7,076 nt of DNA from positions 1 through 7,076 of the forward strand of contig NBLI01000105.1 in assembly GCA_002084535.1 (NCBI GenBank). The letters are read 5' to 3'. Source of the stretch: Candidatus Zhuqueibacterota bacterium 4572_119 (GTDB taxonomy: Bacteria > Zhuqueibacterota > Zhuqueibacteria > Thermofontimicrobiales > Thermofontimicrobiaceae). This document shows positions 1-6,273 of this stretch, piece after piece; position 1 is the stretch's first letter, and each line of letters begins with the position of its first letter. A program made the position numbers and the translations under genes. Under the pieces are notes generated by a model. The model made no database searches and had not been told where the DNA came from. It saw nothing but the letters and a program-made list of their open reading frames with translations.

Positions 1-1
1 C

Positions 2-214
2 CCACAACAAATGCAGGAAGTTCATGATTCCTCCACAGGCATGGGGTTCCAGGGAACAAGAGAAGCTGAACCGGCAGCAGGCGGTGCGGCTCAGCAGCGC
101 CGGCCGCAGCAACAGGGCAAAAAAACACCCGTTGTCACCGGACCCAAAATTGGAAGAAATGATCCATGTCCCTGCGGAAGCGGCAAAAAATACAAAAAAT
201 GCCATGGGGCTTGA
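2..214 (+). CDS. secA: SecA preprotein translocase ATPase, C-terminal tail (5' end outside window)
   Basis: Only the last 70 residues are present; the frame is open to the left edge. SecA is the motor ATPase that drives unfolded preproteins through SecYEG at the inner face of the cytoplasmic membrane. The fragment has a low-complexity linker rich in Gln, Ala, Arg and Pro, then the SEC-C zinc module: IGRNDPCPCGSGKKYKKC followed by His. The ligands are Cys at 167-169 and 173-175, Cys at 200-202 and His at 203-205 (C-x-C-x8-C-H). In SecA this module binds zinc and contacts SecB and the ribosome. The module also occurs in unrelated small proteins, but the long Q/R/P linker before a stop two residues after the His is characteristic of the SecA C-terminus. 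The codons here are more GC-rich than in neighbouring genes, owing to the Ala/Arg/Gln-rich linker. The motor domains lie outside the window, so their integrity cannot be judged. Confidence 0.93.
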   Translation, partial: PQQMQEVHDSSTGMGFQGTREAEPAAGGAAQQRRPQQQGKKTPVVTGPKIGRNDPCPCGSGKKYKKCHGA

Positions 215-459
215 GAAACTAACATTTGAATAATTATAATTCAGGTTATCCCGCTACCTTTAAAAATATAATGAATAATGCGGGTTAGAAATTCAAGCAA
301 CATTTTAATCAGCTTGTTGCTAAAAAAGCCTTGCATCAATTATGTTAGTTAATTATATTGTGCTTTGACAATTTTGTACACATCCTTTGAAACCAGCTAA
401 AGTTGTCAATTACCATTTGATCAGAGCTGCCTTAATAAGTTAAATGTTTGTCATAACAC

Positions 460-487
460 TTGCTTTTAATATTTGATTTATTATATT
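460..487 (+). promoter_or_regulatory. Candidate sigma-70-type promoter for the DUF494-topA transcript
   Basis: TTGCTT (460-465) and TATATT (482-487) are separated by 16 nt. The -10 box matches the consensus at five of six bases; the -35 box keeps only TTG. A start near 494 would give a leader of roughly 50 nt. Such boxes are easy to find by chance in AT-rich DNA, so this is a tentative call. Confidence 0.35.
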
Positions 488-530
488 AGACCTGAATTAT
501 TTTGAGGGAACAAAAGCATCACCATTTTTG

Positions 531-539
531 GGAGGGAGG
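531..539 (+). promoter_or_regulatory. Ribosome binding site of the DUF494 gene
   Basis: The purine run GGAGGGAGG contains a full GGAGG core ending 6 nt before the ATG at 542. It fixes that start over later in-frame methionines and shows that this organism uses Shine-Dalgarno initiation. Confidence 0.75.
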
Positions 540-541
540 CA

Positions 542-994
542 ATGAAGGATCGAGTCATGGAAATTGTCATGTACATTGTTGATTCAATGGGCTCAACCAC
601 TGACGATAATATCATCACCCAGATGCACTCTTTATCAGAAAAACTTATTAAAGAGGGATATTCAGAGAACGAAATAAACACCGCATTTACATTATTGTTG
701 GACACCATTTCAGAAGATGAAGAATCAGGTGAAATGGGAACTGAACAACAAATTTCCCAGTTACATGATCGTAATTGGTCTAATTTAATTAAATCAAATC
801 AAAAACGCACACCGTTGGATTTTTTATATCAAATGAAAGAATTGGATGTAATCGGCGAAGAAGAAATTGAGCAAATGCTGGATCAGTCATTGATGCAGGG
901 AAAACAAGGAATGTGTATTTCCGAGATTAAGGCAATTATTAATGGCTTAATCATGAGTCCCAAGGATTACACTGTCGGTTCATTCTTTGTTTAA
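542..994 (+). CDS. DUF494 (Smg-family) protein of unknown function
   Basis: This 150-residue, acidic, apparently soluble protein has no signal peptide or membrane segment. The length fits the DUF494/Smg family (Escherichia coli Smg is about 157 residues). Family-like features are the opening MEIVMYIVDSM, resembling the VLMYLFE start of Smg, the helix SEKLIKEGYSENEINTAFTLL near residues 32-52, and the C-terminal EIKAIINGLIM. Recognition is from memory of the family pattern, not a search. No biochemical role is established; smg-like genes often sit beside dprA, topA or topA-like zinc-finger genes, and topA follows here. The start is set by a strong Shine-Dalgarno. The oddity is at the 3' end: the TAA stop (992-994) is directly followed, in the same frame, by topA coding sequence with no spacer or start codon. 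The last few residues (SFFV) may therefore be native or may mark a deletion junction. Confidence 0.72.
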   Translation: MKDRVMEIVMYIVDSMGSTTDDNIITQMHSLSEKLIKEGYSENEINTAFTLLLDTISEDEESGEMGTEQQISQLHDRNWSNLIKSNQKRTPLDFLYQMKELDVIGEEEIEQMLDQSLMQGKQGMCISEIKAIINGLIMSPKDYTVGSFFV

Positions 995-3220
995 ACAAAG
1001 ACAATCAAGAAATTTTTAGGTAATAATTATCAGGTTCTTTCTTCAGTTGGTCACATCAAAGATCTTCCCAAACGCAGTTTTGGAATTGATATTGAAGATA
1101 GTTTCCAGCCCCAATATATCACCATTCGCGGAAAAGGTAAAGTTTTAGCCGACCTTAAAAAAGCATCAAAGTCGGCGGATACAGTCTATATTGCCACTGA
1201 TCCTGATCGTGAAGGTGAAGCTATCGCCTGGCATATCTTTGAAGAAGTCAAATCACGAAATAACAACATTCACCGTATTTTGTTCAATGAAATAACCGAA
1301 AAAGCAGTTGTTGAAGCAATCAAAAATCCACTGGAAATTTCATTTAACAAAGTAGAAGCGCAAAAAGCACGGCGTGTTCTCGACAGAATAGTCGGCTACA
1401 AAATCAGCCCAATTCTCTGGCAGACAATTTACCGTGGACTCAGTGCCGGTAGAGTGCAATCCGTTGCTTTGCGGTTAATTGCTGAAAGAGAGCGCGAGAT
1501 ACTCGCTTTTGTAGCAGATGAATATTGGACAATAACCGCGGAAGTTCAGGGCAAAAATTCAGACCCGTTTTTTTCCAATCTTTTTAAAATTCAAAAGAAA
1601 AAACCTGAAATTAAAAATGAAAAAAACGCCTCTCAAATCATTGATGATTTGAAAACCAAAAAATTCGCTGTTAAAAAAATTACAAGAAAACAAGTATCCA
1701 GAAAACCATCGCCGCCTTTTACTACCAGCACCATGCAACAGGAAGCTGCCAAGCGGTTGGGTTATTCCGCCAAAAAAATTATGGCAATTGCTCAACAGTT
1801 ATATGAAGGCATCGAAGTGGGAAATGAAGGCAGTGTTGGTTTGATAACATATATGCGTACCGATTCGACGCGCATCGCGGATGAAGCGCAAATAGCAGTT
1901 AGGGATTACATTGCGACCTCCTACGGCATGGATTATCTCCCGGCAAAAGCCAGAGTTTTTAAAGTAAAAAAAGGCGCCCAGGACGCCCATGAGGCAATTC
2001 GCCCCACATCAACAAAATTCGAACCCAAAAAAATTAAAAAATATCTATCCAGTGAACAGTATAAACTTTATGAACTCATCTGGAACCGATTTGTCGCCAG
2101 CCAGATGAGCGATGCCAAACTGGAGCAAACAACCATTGATATTAATGCTGGTGATTTAATTAATGACAGCGTCAGTGAAGATTATCTTTTCCGAACAACC
2201 GGCTCAATTATCAAATTCAGGGGTTTTCTTCAAGTGTTCGAAGATTACAAGGGGAACAATGAGGACGATGAAAACGGAGTGCCAAAATCAAAAATGCCGG
2301 AAAATCTCAGCGAAGGTGAACTGTTGAAGTTGTTGGATTTAATTCCCAAGCAGCATTTTACCAAACCACCAGCACGATTTTCAGAAAGCAGCCTTGTCAA
2401 AGAGCTGGACGCGTTAGGGATCGGTCGTCCGAGCACCTACGCCATGATAATCAGTACCCTGCTAATGCGAAAATATATTGAAAAAAACGCGAGACAACTG
2501 GTTCCAACAGAACTGGGATTTACGGTCAATGACATATTAATTCAGAATTTTCCTGGTATCTTCAACACTGAATTTACCGCAAAAATGGAAGACGAGTTAG
2601 ATAAAATTGAAGCTTCAGACAAAGACTTCACCACAGTTATTCGGGATTTTTATGCACCGTTTAAGCAAGCTCTGGATGATATAAAATCCAAGAAGGATTC
2701 AATAAAGGAATCGTTAATTAAAAATACCGAAGAAGCTTGCCCCGAATGCGGAAAGTCCTTAATAATTCGTTGGGGAAGAAACGGGAAATTTATAGGTTGC
2801 AGTGGTTACCCAGATTGTCGTTTTACAAAACCGATTGCCGGCGAAGAGGTTCACACTGATGAAGTTTGCGACAAATGTGGCAAGCCGATGGTAGTAAAAA
2901 ACGGTCGATTTGGAAGGTTTTTAGCTTGTTCCGGTTATCCTGACTGTTCAAATGTTAAATCATTTTCCCTGGGAATTGCGTGTCCCAAAGATGATTGCAA
3001 AGGTAAAATCGTTGAAAGACGCTCCAAACGCGGAAAGATATTTTATGGCTGCAGCGAATACCCGAATTGCGATTTTGCTTCCTGGAACAAACCGGTCGGT
3101 AAAAAATGCGAAACATGTGGCGCGCCATACCTGGAGCAAAGATACAATAAATCTGATGGTAATTTTTTGTATTGTCCAAAATGCAAAGCAAAATATGAAC
3201 AAAAACCAGAAGACGACTAA
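995..3220 (+). CDS. topA: DNA topoisomerase I (type IA), missing its start codon and N-terminal strand
   Basis: The 741 sense codons encode nearly all of a bacterial topoisomerase I, which relaxes negative supercoils by cutting one strand through a 5'-phosphotyrosine. Residues are counted from the codon at 995. The frame opens at TKTIKKFLGNNYQVLSSVGH, family sequence normally preceded by M-x-K-x-LVIVESP-x-K. The TOPRIM acidic motif TDPDREGEAIAWH has Asp codons at 1199 and 1205 and Glu at 1211 (residues 69, 71, 73). The catalytic Tyr is in GLITYMRTDST (codon 1850-1852, residue 286). From about residue 582 come four C-terminal zinc ribbons: three GCSGYPDC-like repeats and a last CETCG/CPKC type. 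Missing are the initiator and the strand carrying the metal-binding Glu (E9 in E. coli). The codon before 995 is the DUF494 stop, and the first in-frame ATG, GTG or TTG is the TTG at 1280, beyond the TOPRIM acids. The body looks intact, so this is a local deletion, an assembly error or a newly broken gene. xerC follows after 1 bp. Confidence 0.93.
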   Translation, partial: TKTIKKFLGNNYQVLSSVGHIKDLPKRSFGIDIEDSFQPQYITIRGKGKVLADLKKASKSADTVYIATDPDREGEAIAWHIFEEVKSRNNNIHRILFNEITEKAVVEAIKNPLEISFNKVEAQKARRVLDRIVGYKISPILWQTIYRGLSAGRVQSVALRLIAEREREILAFVADEYWTITAEVQGKNSDPFFSNLFKIQKKKPEIKNEKNASQIIDDLKTKKFAVKKITRKQVSRKPSPPFTTSTMQQEAAKRLGYSAKKIMAIAQQLYEGIEVGNEGSVGLITYMRTDSTRIADEAQIAVRDYIATSYGMDYLPAKARVFKVKKGAQDAHEAIRPTSTKFEPKKIKKYLSSEQYKLYELIWNRFVASQMSDAKLEQTTIDINAGDLINDSVSEDYLFRTTGSIIKFRGFLQVFEDYKGNNEDDENGVPKSKMPENLSEGELLKLLDLIPKQHFTKPPARFSESSLVKELDALGIGRPSTYAMIISTLLMRKYIEKNARQLVPTELGFTVNDILIQNFPGIFNTEFTAKMEDELDKIEASDKDFTTVIRDFYAPFKQALDDIKSKKDSIKESLIKNTEEACPECGKSLIIRWGRNGKFIGCSGYPDCRFTKPIAGEEVHTDEVCDKCGKPMVVKNGRFGRFLACSGYPDCSNVKSFSLGIACPKDDCKGKIVERRSKRGKIFYGCSEYPNCDFASWNKPVGKKCETCGAPYLEQRYNKSDGNFLYCPKCKAKYEQKPEDD

Positions 3221-3221
3221 A

Positions 3222-4163
3222 ATGAATCCCGGTTTCGGGACAAATAGCTGGGATTTATTGTTCGACAAGTATTTAAATTATATTAAAACAGAACGCTCTT
3301 ATTCACCCCATACGATTTCCTCTTATGGAAACGACATACAACAGTTCTATTCATACATTGAACAAAATTATGGTTTGAACCGAACACCCCCTGAAAACAT
3401 TTCCCGTCAAATTCTCAGATCTTTTTTAGCCCAACTAAAACGACAAAAATATGCAGCTACCAGTCTGAATCGCAAGATCGCCTGCCTTAAATCATTTTTC
3501 AAATTTCTATTCATTCACAAGCACATACACTCCAATCCGGCAGCAGGATTATATTCGCTCAGGACGGAAAAAAAGATACCTTTCATTTTGAATTATGATC
3601 AAATAAAAAAGGCAATTTCATTAATTGATACAACGACTATACTCGGTTCGCGAGACAGGGCGATTTTAGAATTATTTTATGGAACCGGTATGCGGTTAAG
3701 TGAGTTAGCTAATTTAAGAATGGACGATATTGATTTAGTAAACAATGTGATAAAAGTTTTCGGCAAAGGCAGCAAAGAACGGTTGGTACCAATCGGTGAA
3801 ATGGCAAAACAAGCGATAACAAACTACTTAAAAAAAAGAGACGATCAGACGCAGAAGTCAAAAAAATCAGACGCGGTTTTACTAAATCAATTCGGCAACA
3901 AGCTTTCCATCCGCGGAATTCAAAGAAGGGTGGCAAGATATTTGCAATTCGTATCCTCTGACGGTACGCATCCACACAGTTTGCGGCACGCTTTTGCTAC
4001 GCATTTACTGGATGAAGGCGCTGACTTAATCGCTGTAAAAGAATTATTGGGACATGAAAGCTTATCAACTACACAAATTTACACCCATGTTTCAGCCGAA
4101 AAACTGAAAAAAGTTTATAAGCAGGCTCACCCCAGAGCGGAAAAGGAACAGCACAAAAAATAA
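3222..4163 (+). CDS. xerC: Tyrosine site-specific recombinase of the XerC/XerD family
   Basis: This 313-residue protein has the usual Xer length. Xer recombinases act as a pair at dif, near the replication terminus, to resolve chromosome dimers before division. The N-terminal core-binding domain begins FDKYLNYIKTERSYSPHTIS. The catalytic domain carries the full set: Arg158 in GTGMRLSEL, Lys182 in FGKGSKERLVP, His252 and Arg255 in HPHSLRHAFATHLL, His278 in LLGHESLSTTQIYTHVS, and nucleophile Tyr287. The frame is open upstream to 2952, but that extension lies inside topA and reads as its shadow. The ATG at 3222, 1 bp after the topA stop, gives the family N-terminus. No strong Shine-Dalgarno precedes it, suggesting translational coupling to topA. 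The symbol xerC rests on the topA-xerC order known from Firmicutes and others; XerD cannot be excluded from sequence alone. No dif site was recognised nearby. Confidence 0.9.
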   Translation: MNPGFGTNSWDLLFDKYLNYIKTERSYSPHTISSYGNDIQQFYSYIEQNYGLNRTPPENISRQILRSFLAQLKRQKYAATSLNRKIACLKSFFKFLFIHKHIHSNPAAGLYSLRTEKKIPFILNYDQIKKAISLIDTTTILGSRDRAILELFYGTGMRLSELANLRMDDIDLVNNVIKVFGKGSKERLVPIGEMAKQAITNYLKKRDDQTQKSKKSDAVLLNQFGNKLSIRGIQRRVARYLQFVSSDGTHPHSLRHAFATHLLDEGADLIAVKELLGHESLSTTQIYTHVSAEKLKKVYKQAHPRAEKEQHKK

Positions 4164-4202
4164 TTAATGAGTTTCATTCAGAACATTTATTTCAGAAAAA
4201 TA

Positions 4203-4230
4203 TTGAAAACAAGATGTTATTAAATACTAA
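4203..4230 (+). promoter_or_regulatory. Weak candidate promoter upstream of hpf
   Basis: TTGAAA (4203-4208), five of six bases to the -35 consensus, is followed after 16 nt by TACTAA (4225-4230), a poor -10. The 102-bp xerC-hpf gap has no terminator, so hpf may be read from the topA-xerC transcript, from this site, or both. Confidence 0.25.
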
Positions 4231-4252
4231 ATCAAATAAATCTTACACTCGC

Positions 4253-4260
4253 AAGGAGGG
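4253..4260 (+). promoter_or_regulatory. Strong ribosome binding site of hpf
   Basis: AAGGAGGG is a near-perfect Shine-Dalgarno, with its AGGAGG core (4254-4259) 6 nt before the ATG at 4266. It is one of the strongest in the window, consistent with high expression of a ribosome-stoichiometric factor. Confidence 0.8.
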
Positions 4261-4265
4261 AAAAA

Positions 4266-4577
4266 ATGAGAGTTAGCTTTACTGCACGTCACTATAAGCC
4301 ATCCCCGAGATTAAAAGATTACGCGTTAAACGAGGTAAAAAAGCTGGAAAAGATTTTTGATGGAATTATCAATTGTAATATTGTCCTGGATTACCAGAAA
4401 GAAATACAAATCACAGAAATCAATGTTACAGTTCACGGTCAGCTGCTCACAGTTGTGGAAAAAACAGAAGACGTTTACAAATCAATTGACTCAGCAGTAA
4501 ATAAAATGGAAAGGCAATTAAAACGCTATAAAGAGAAAAAAATGCCTCAACATGTAGAAAAAGAAATCGTAAAATAA
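4266..4577 (+). CDS. hpf: Short-form ribosome hibernation promoting factor (HPF/YfiA/RaiA family)
   Basis: This 103-residue basic protein belongs to the S30AE family that binds the 30S decoding region, blocks mRNA and tRNA sites and preserves idle ribosomes in stationary phase or starvation. The sequence shows the expected beta-alpha-beta-beta-beta-alpha order: VSFTARHYKPSPRLKDYALN with helix 1 running into EVKKLEKIF, strands around INCNIVLDYQ and ITEINVTVHGQLLTVVE, then the helix DVYKSIDSAVNKMERQLKRYKEKK. It ends about where short HPF proteins end. The long-form C-terminal dimerisation domain is absent, so 100S formation would need another factor if it occurs. A strong Shine-Dalgarno fixes the start, and an intrinsic terminator begins 12 nt after the stop. 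Its position beside hprK and PTS genes resembles the hpf-hprK/ptsN-like neighbourhoods of many Proteobacteria. Confidence 0.9.
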   Translation: MRVSFTARHYKPSPRLKDYALNEVKKLEKIFDGIINCNIVLDYQKEIQITEINVTVHGQLLTVVEKTEDVYKSIDSAVNKMERQLKRYKEKKMPQHVEKEIVK

Positions 4578-4589
4578 TTTGCTTAACTC

Positions 4590-4632
4590 ACTGCTTCAGG
4601 ATTTTTTAACCTGAAGCAGTTTTTTATTTTTG
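4590..4632 (+). terminator. Intrinsic terminator after hpf
   Basis: A perfect 11-bp stem, ACTGCTTCAGG (4590-4600) with CCTGAAGCAGT (4610-4620), has a 9-nt loop and is followed directly by TTTTTATTTTT. It is the clearest terminator in the window and stands only about 18 nt before the hprK start. Confidence 0.9.
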
Positions 4633-4649
4633 CCAATATTAAAACAAAT

Positions 4650-5618
4650 ATGGACGAACTGACAGTAAAAGAATTAATCGAGAATATAAAGAATCTCCTG
4701 CAAATTGAAGTTCTCAATGACAACGAGGGTATCAATAAAATCATTCGCGAAAGGGAGATTCATAGACCAGGTTTGGCTTTGAGCGGATTTGTGGATGTAT
4801 TCACATTTCAAAGAATTCAAATTATCGGGAATACAGAATTAGCTTACCTGGAAACATTAACACCTGTTAAACGCGAATTAAGTTTAAGTAAGCTTTTTGA
4901 ATTTGATATACCCTGCCTTCTGATTACCGAGAACAACCACCCCGGAGAGGACTTTATCAAACTCGCTGATAAAAGAAATATTATCATTCTCCGCAGCGTT
5001 TATTCAACCACCCACGTCTCCCAAATATTGAGCAGTTATCTGGAAAAAAGATTCGCGCCATATACAACAAAACACGGTTCACTGGTAGATGTTTATGGAA
5101 TTGGGATGCTAATCACTGGAAGAAGCGGAATTGGAAAAAGTGAAGTTGCTTTGGACCTGGTGGAACGCGGACACCGGTTGGTTGCTGATGATTCGGTTAA
5201 CCTGTTTCGAAGAACAGAAGGAGTATTGTTAGGTTCCTGTACAGAAACGCTCAGGCACCACATGGAAATCAGGGGATTGGGGATCATTGACATTAGAAGC
5301 ATTTTTGGAGTTCGGGCGATACGGTTTCAAAAACGTGTCGAAGTAGAATTAAACCTAATTGACCTCAAAGAAGGCGAAAATTATGATCGAACAGGTTTAG
5401 ATGAAAAACACGTTGAATATCTCGGAGTTAAAATTCCCATCATTCACTTGCCGGTATTTCCGGGAAAAAATATTACAGTGATCGCCGAAACAATTGCCAT
5501 GAATCAATTATTAAAAATTCATGGCATTTTTTCAGCCCAGGAATTCAATGAACGGGTCATTCAAAAAATGCAAGGCAACACTCGTTTAAGAGATTATCTT
5601 TTTTTTGATCTGGAATAA
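4650..5618 (+). CDS. hprK: HPr kinase/phosphorylase
   Basis: This 322-residue cytoplasmic enzyme phosphorylates a serine of HPr (Ser46 in Firmicutes) with ATP or pyrophosphate and removes it by phosphorolysis, setting PTS and carbon-control activity. Residues 1-130 form the variable N-terminal domain (LALSGFVDVFTFQRIQIIG). The kinase domain shows His142 in KHGSLVDVYGIG, the P-loop GRSGIGKS at 157-164, the Asp pair VADD at 180-181, and the HPrK signature EIRGLGIIDIRSIFG around 206-220. The C-terminal helix holds KNITVIAETIAMNQLL. Most family members have GDSGIGKS; Arg replaces Asp at the second P-loop position here, outside the Lys/Ser phosphate contacts. No Shine-Dalgarno precedes the ATG, and the hpf terminator lies just upstream, so expression may be low or depend on readthrough. 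An EIIA gene follows 27 bp downstream. HPr itself is not in the window. Confidence 0.95.
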   Translation: MDELTVKELIENIKNLLQIEVLNDNEGINKIIREREIHRPGLALSGFVDVFTFQRIQIIGNTELAYLETLTPVKRELSLSKLFEFDIPCLLITENNHPGEDFIKLADKRNIIILRSVYSTTHVSQILSSYLEKRFAPYTTKHGSLVDVYGIGMLITGRSGIGKSEVALDLVERGHRLVADDSVNLFRRTEGVLLGSCTETLRHHMEIRGLGIIDIRSIFGVRAIRFQKRVEVELNLIDLKEGENYDRTGLDEKHVEYLGVKIPIIHLPVFPGKNITVIAETIAMNQLLKIHGIFSAQEFNERVIQKMQGNTRLRDYLFFDLE

Positions 5619-5645
5619 AGCTTGTTTAACATCGTTAGGATTGCT

Positions 5646-6026
5646 ATGATTGGAGGAATCGTTGTTACGCACGGCCCAATTGCTTCGGCAGCTATCGAAG
5701 CAGCTGAAACGATTTTAGGAGAAACAAAAAATATACATCCGGTGACCACGACCAATTCATCTTTAAAAAGTGTAATTCAGGAATTGGAAGATATTATCTC
5801 TCGTAATAATAGGGACCAGGGACTAATTATCATGGTTAGCCTCAAAGGAGGCACTTGTTGGAATTCCGCTGTTTCCGTCGCGCGCCAGCACAAAAATGTT
5901 GAGGTTGTCTCAGGTGTTAATTTACCGATGATTATTTCTTTTTTAACAAAAAGAGATGTGCTGCCACTGGGCGAATTGGCAGAAACAATTAGGAACAATG
6001 GAATTCGAGGGATCGATCGAGCTTAG
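5646..6026 (+). CDS. PTS mannose-family EIIA domain protein (ManX-type)
   Basis: This 126-residue single-domain protein matches the EIIA-Man fold. In a PTS it accepts phosphate from HPr-His and passes it to IIB. The N-terminus MIGGIVVTHGPIASAAIEAAETILG contains His9, matching the phosphorylated His10 of E. coli ManX. I chose the ATG at 5646 because it puts His9 at the family position and follows AGGA at 5637-5640 by 5 nt; a TTG at 5622 would add eight non-homologous residues. The second active-site segment is unusual: MVSLKGGTCWNSAV stands where the family normally has a D-x-x-GG-[ST]-P-x-N segment. The GG and Asn remain, but the Asp that contacts the phosphohistidine (Asp67 in E. coli) appears to be Ser. 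The protein may have altered phosphotransfer or act as a regulator. It lies 27 bp after hprK, probably cotranscribed. Confidence 0.85.
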   Translation: MIGGIVVTHGPIASAAIEAAETILGETKNIHPVTTTNSSLKSVIQELEDIISRNNRDQGLIIMVSLKGGTCWNSAVSVARQHKNVEVVSGVNLPMIISFLTKRDVLPLGELAETIRNNGIRGIDRA

Positions 6027-6273
6027 TATCTAAAAATTGTGCCTTGAGCTGAATTTGGAAAACCAAAACATTGTAAACCCAGAAGTACTCAATAAAAATT
6101 GAGATTTTCAATATTTTATTATAGTTTTATTTTGATTTCCAGATTAAATGTGCAGAAAGTTTTTCGTTTTTCTTTACCTTTGCTTTGACCTGTTAGAATT
6201 ATAAAAACATCTAAATGCAAGATAGCTAAAATATTTATTCTGGTTAATCCAGGTTAGGGGAGATACATCAACT
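6027..6273 (+). promoter_or_regulatory. Leader region between the EIIA and EIIB genes
   Basis: This 247-bp, very AT-rich gap has no gene. CTCAAT (6088-6093) and ATTGAG (6098-6103) form a 6-bp hairpin with an AAAA loop, followed by ATTTTCAATATTTTATT, which could be a weak terminator for hprK-EIIA. The ATTGA of that stem can instead pair with TCAAT at 6108-6112, so two exclusive short hairpins exist. Upstream of EIIB, TTGACC (6185-6190) and TATAAA (6200-6205) resemble promoter boxes but are only 9 nt apart, so no confident promoter is called. A purine-rich Shine-Dalgarno, GGGGAGA (6257-6263), sits 10 nt before the EIIB ATG. Confidence 0.35.

Larger units (their letters stand above)
215..541. 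other. AT-rich intergenic region between secA and the DUF494 gene
   Basis: This 327-bp stretch holds no convincing gene in any frame. I see no clear intrinsic terminator for secA. A 7-bp stem (AGCAACA 296-302 with TGTTGCT 315-321, 12-nt loop) is followed by A's rather than T's on the + strand. A 5-bp stem (CCCGC 250-254 with GCGGG 280-284) has a long loop and no T-run. Other small symmetric elements are TTGACAA (365-371) with TTGTCAA (403-409), and AACTAACAT (217-225) with ATGTTAGTT (342-350). All could be chance in such AT-rich DNA. The likely functional content is the promoter near 460-487 and the ribosome binding site at 531-539. Confidence 0.6.

Noticed and set aside
24..233. Second open frame overlapping the secA 3' end
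   Set aside because: It is out of frame with the clear SEC-C zinc motif and has no features of its own.
296..321. Hairpin AGCAACA/TGTTGCT as a secA terminator
   Set aside because: It is followed by an A-run, not T's, on the + strand, and has no T-run on the minus strand either.
953..996. A single-base frameshift hiding the missing topA N-terminus in another frame of the DUF494 3' end
   Set aside because: The best alternative frame reads TLSVHSLFK before the junction. It aligns by length but lacks the Glu and Pro of the ESP motif, so one indel does not restore the gene.
1280..1282. TTG 1280 as a genuine topA start
   Set aside because: Clear TopA homology, including the TOPRIM catalytic acids, continues upstream to 995, so a start here would give a protein without its metal site.
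2952..3221. Upstream extension of the xerC frame to an ATG at 2952
   Set aside because: The extra 90 residues lie wholly inside the topA zinc-ribbon region in another frame and have no Xer homology; ATG 3222 gives the family N-terminus.
2955..3268. Minus-strand open frames opposite topA
   Set aside because: They are antisense shadows of the conserved zinc-ribbon codons, with no start signals or recognisable domains.
5622..5645. TTG at 5622 as the EIIA start
   Set aside because: It adds eight residues absent from the family; ATG 5646 has a Shine-Dalgarno at good spacing and places the active His at position 9.
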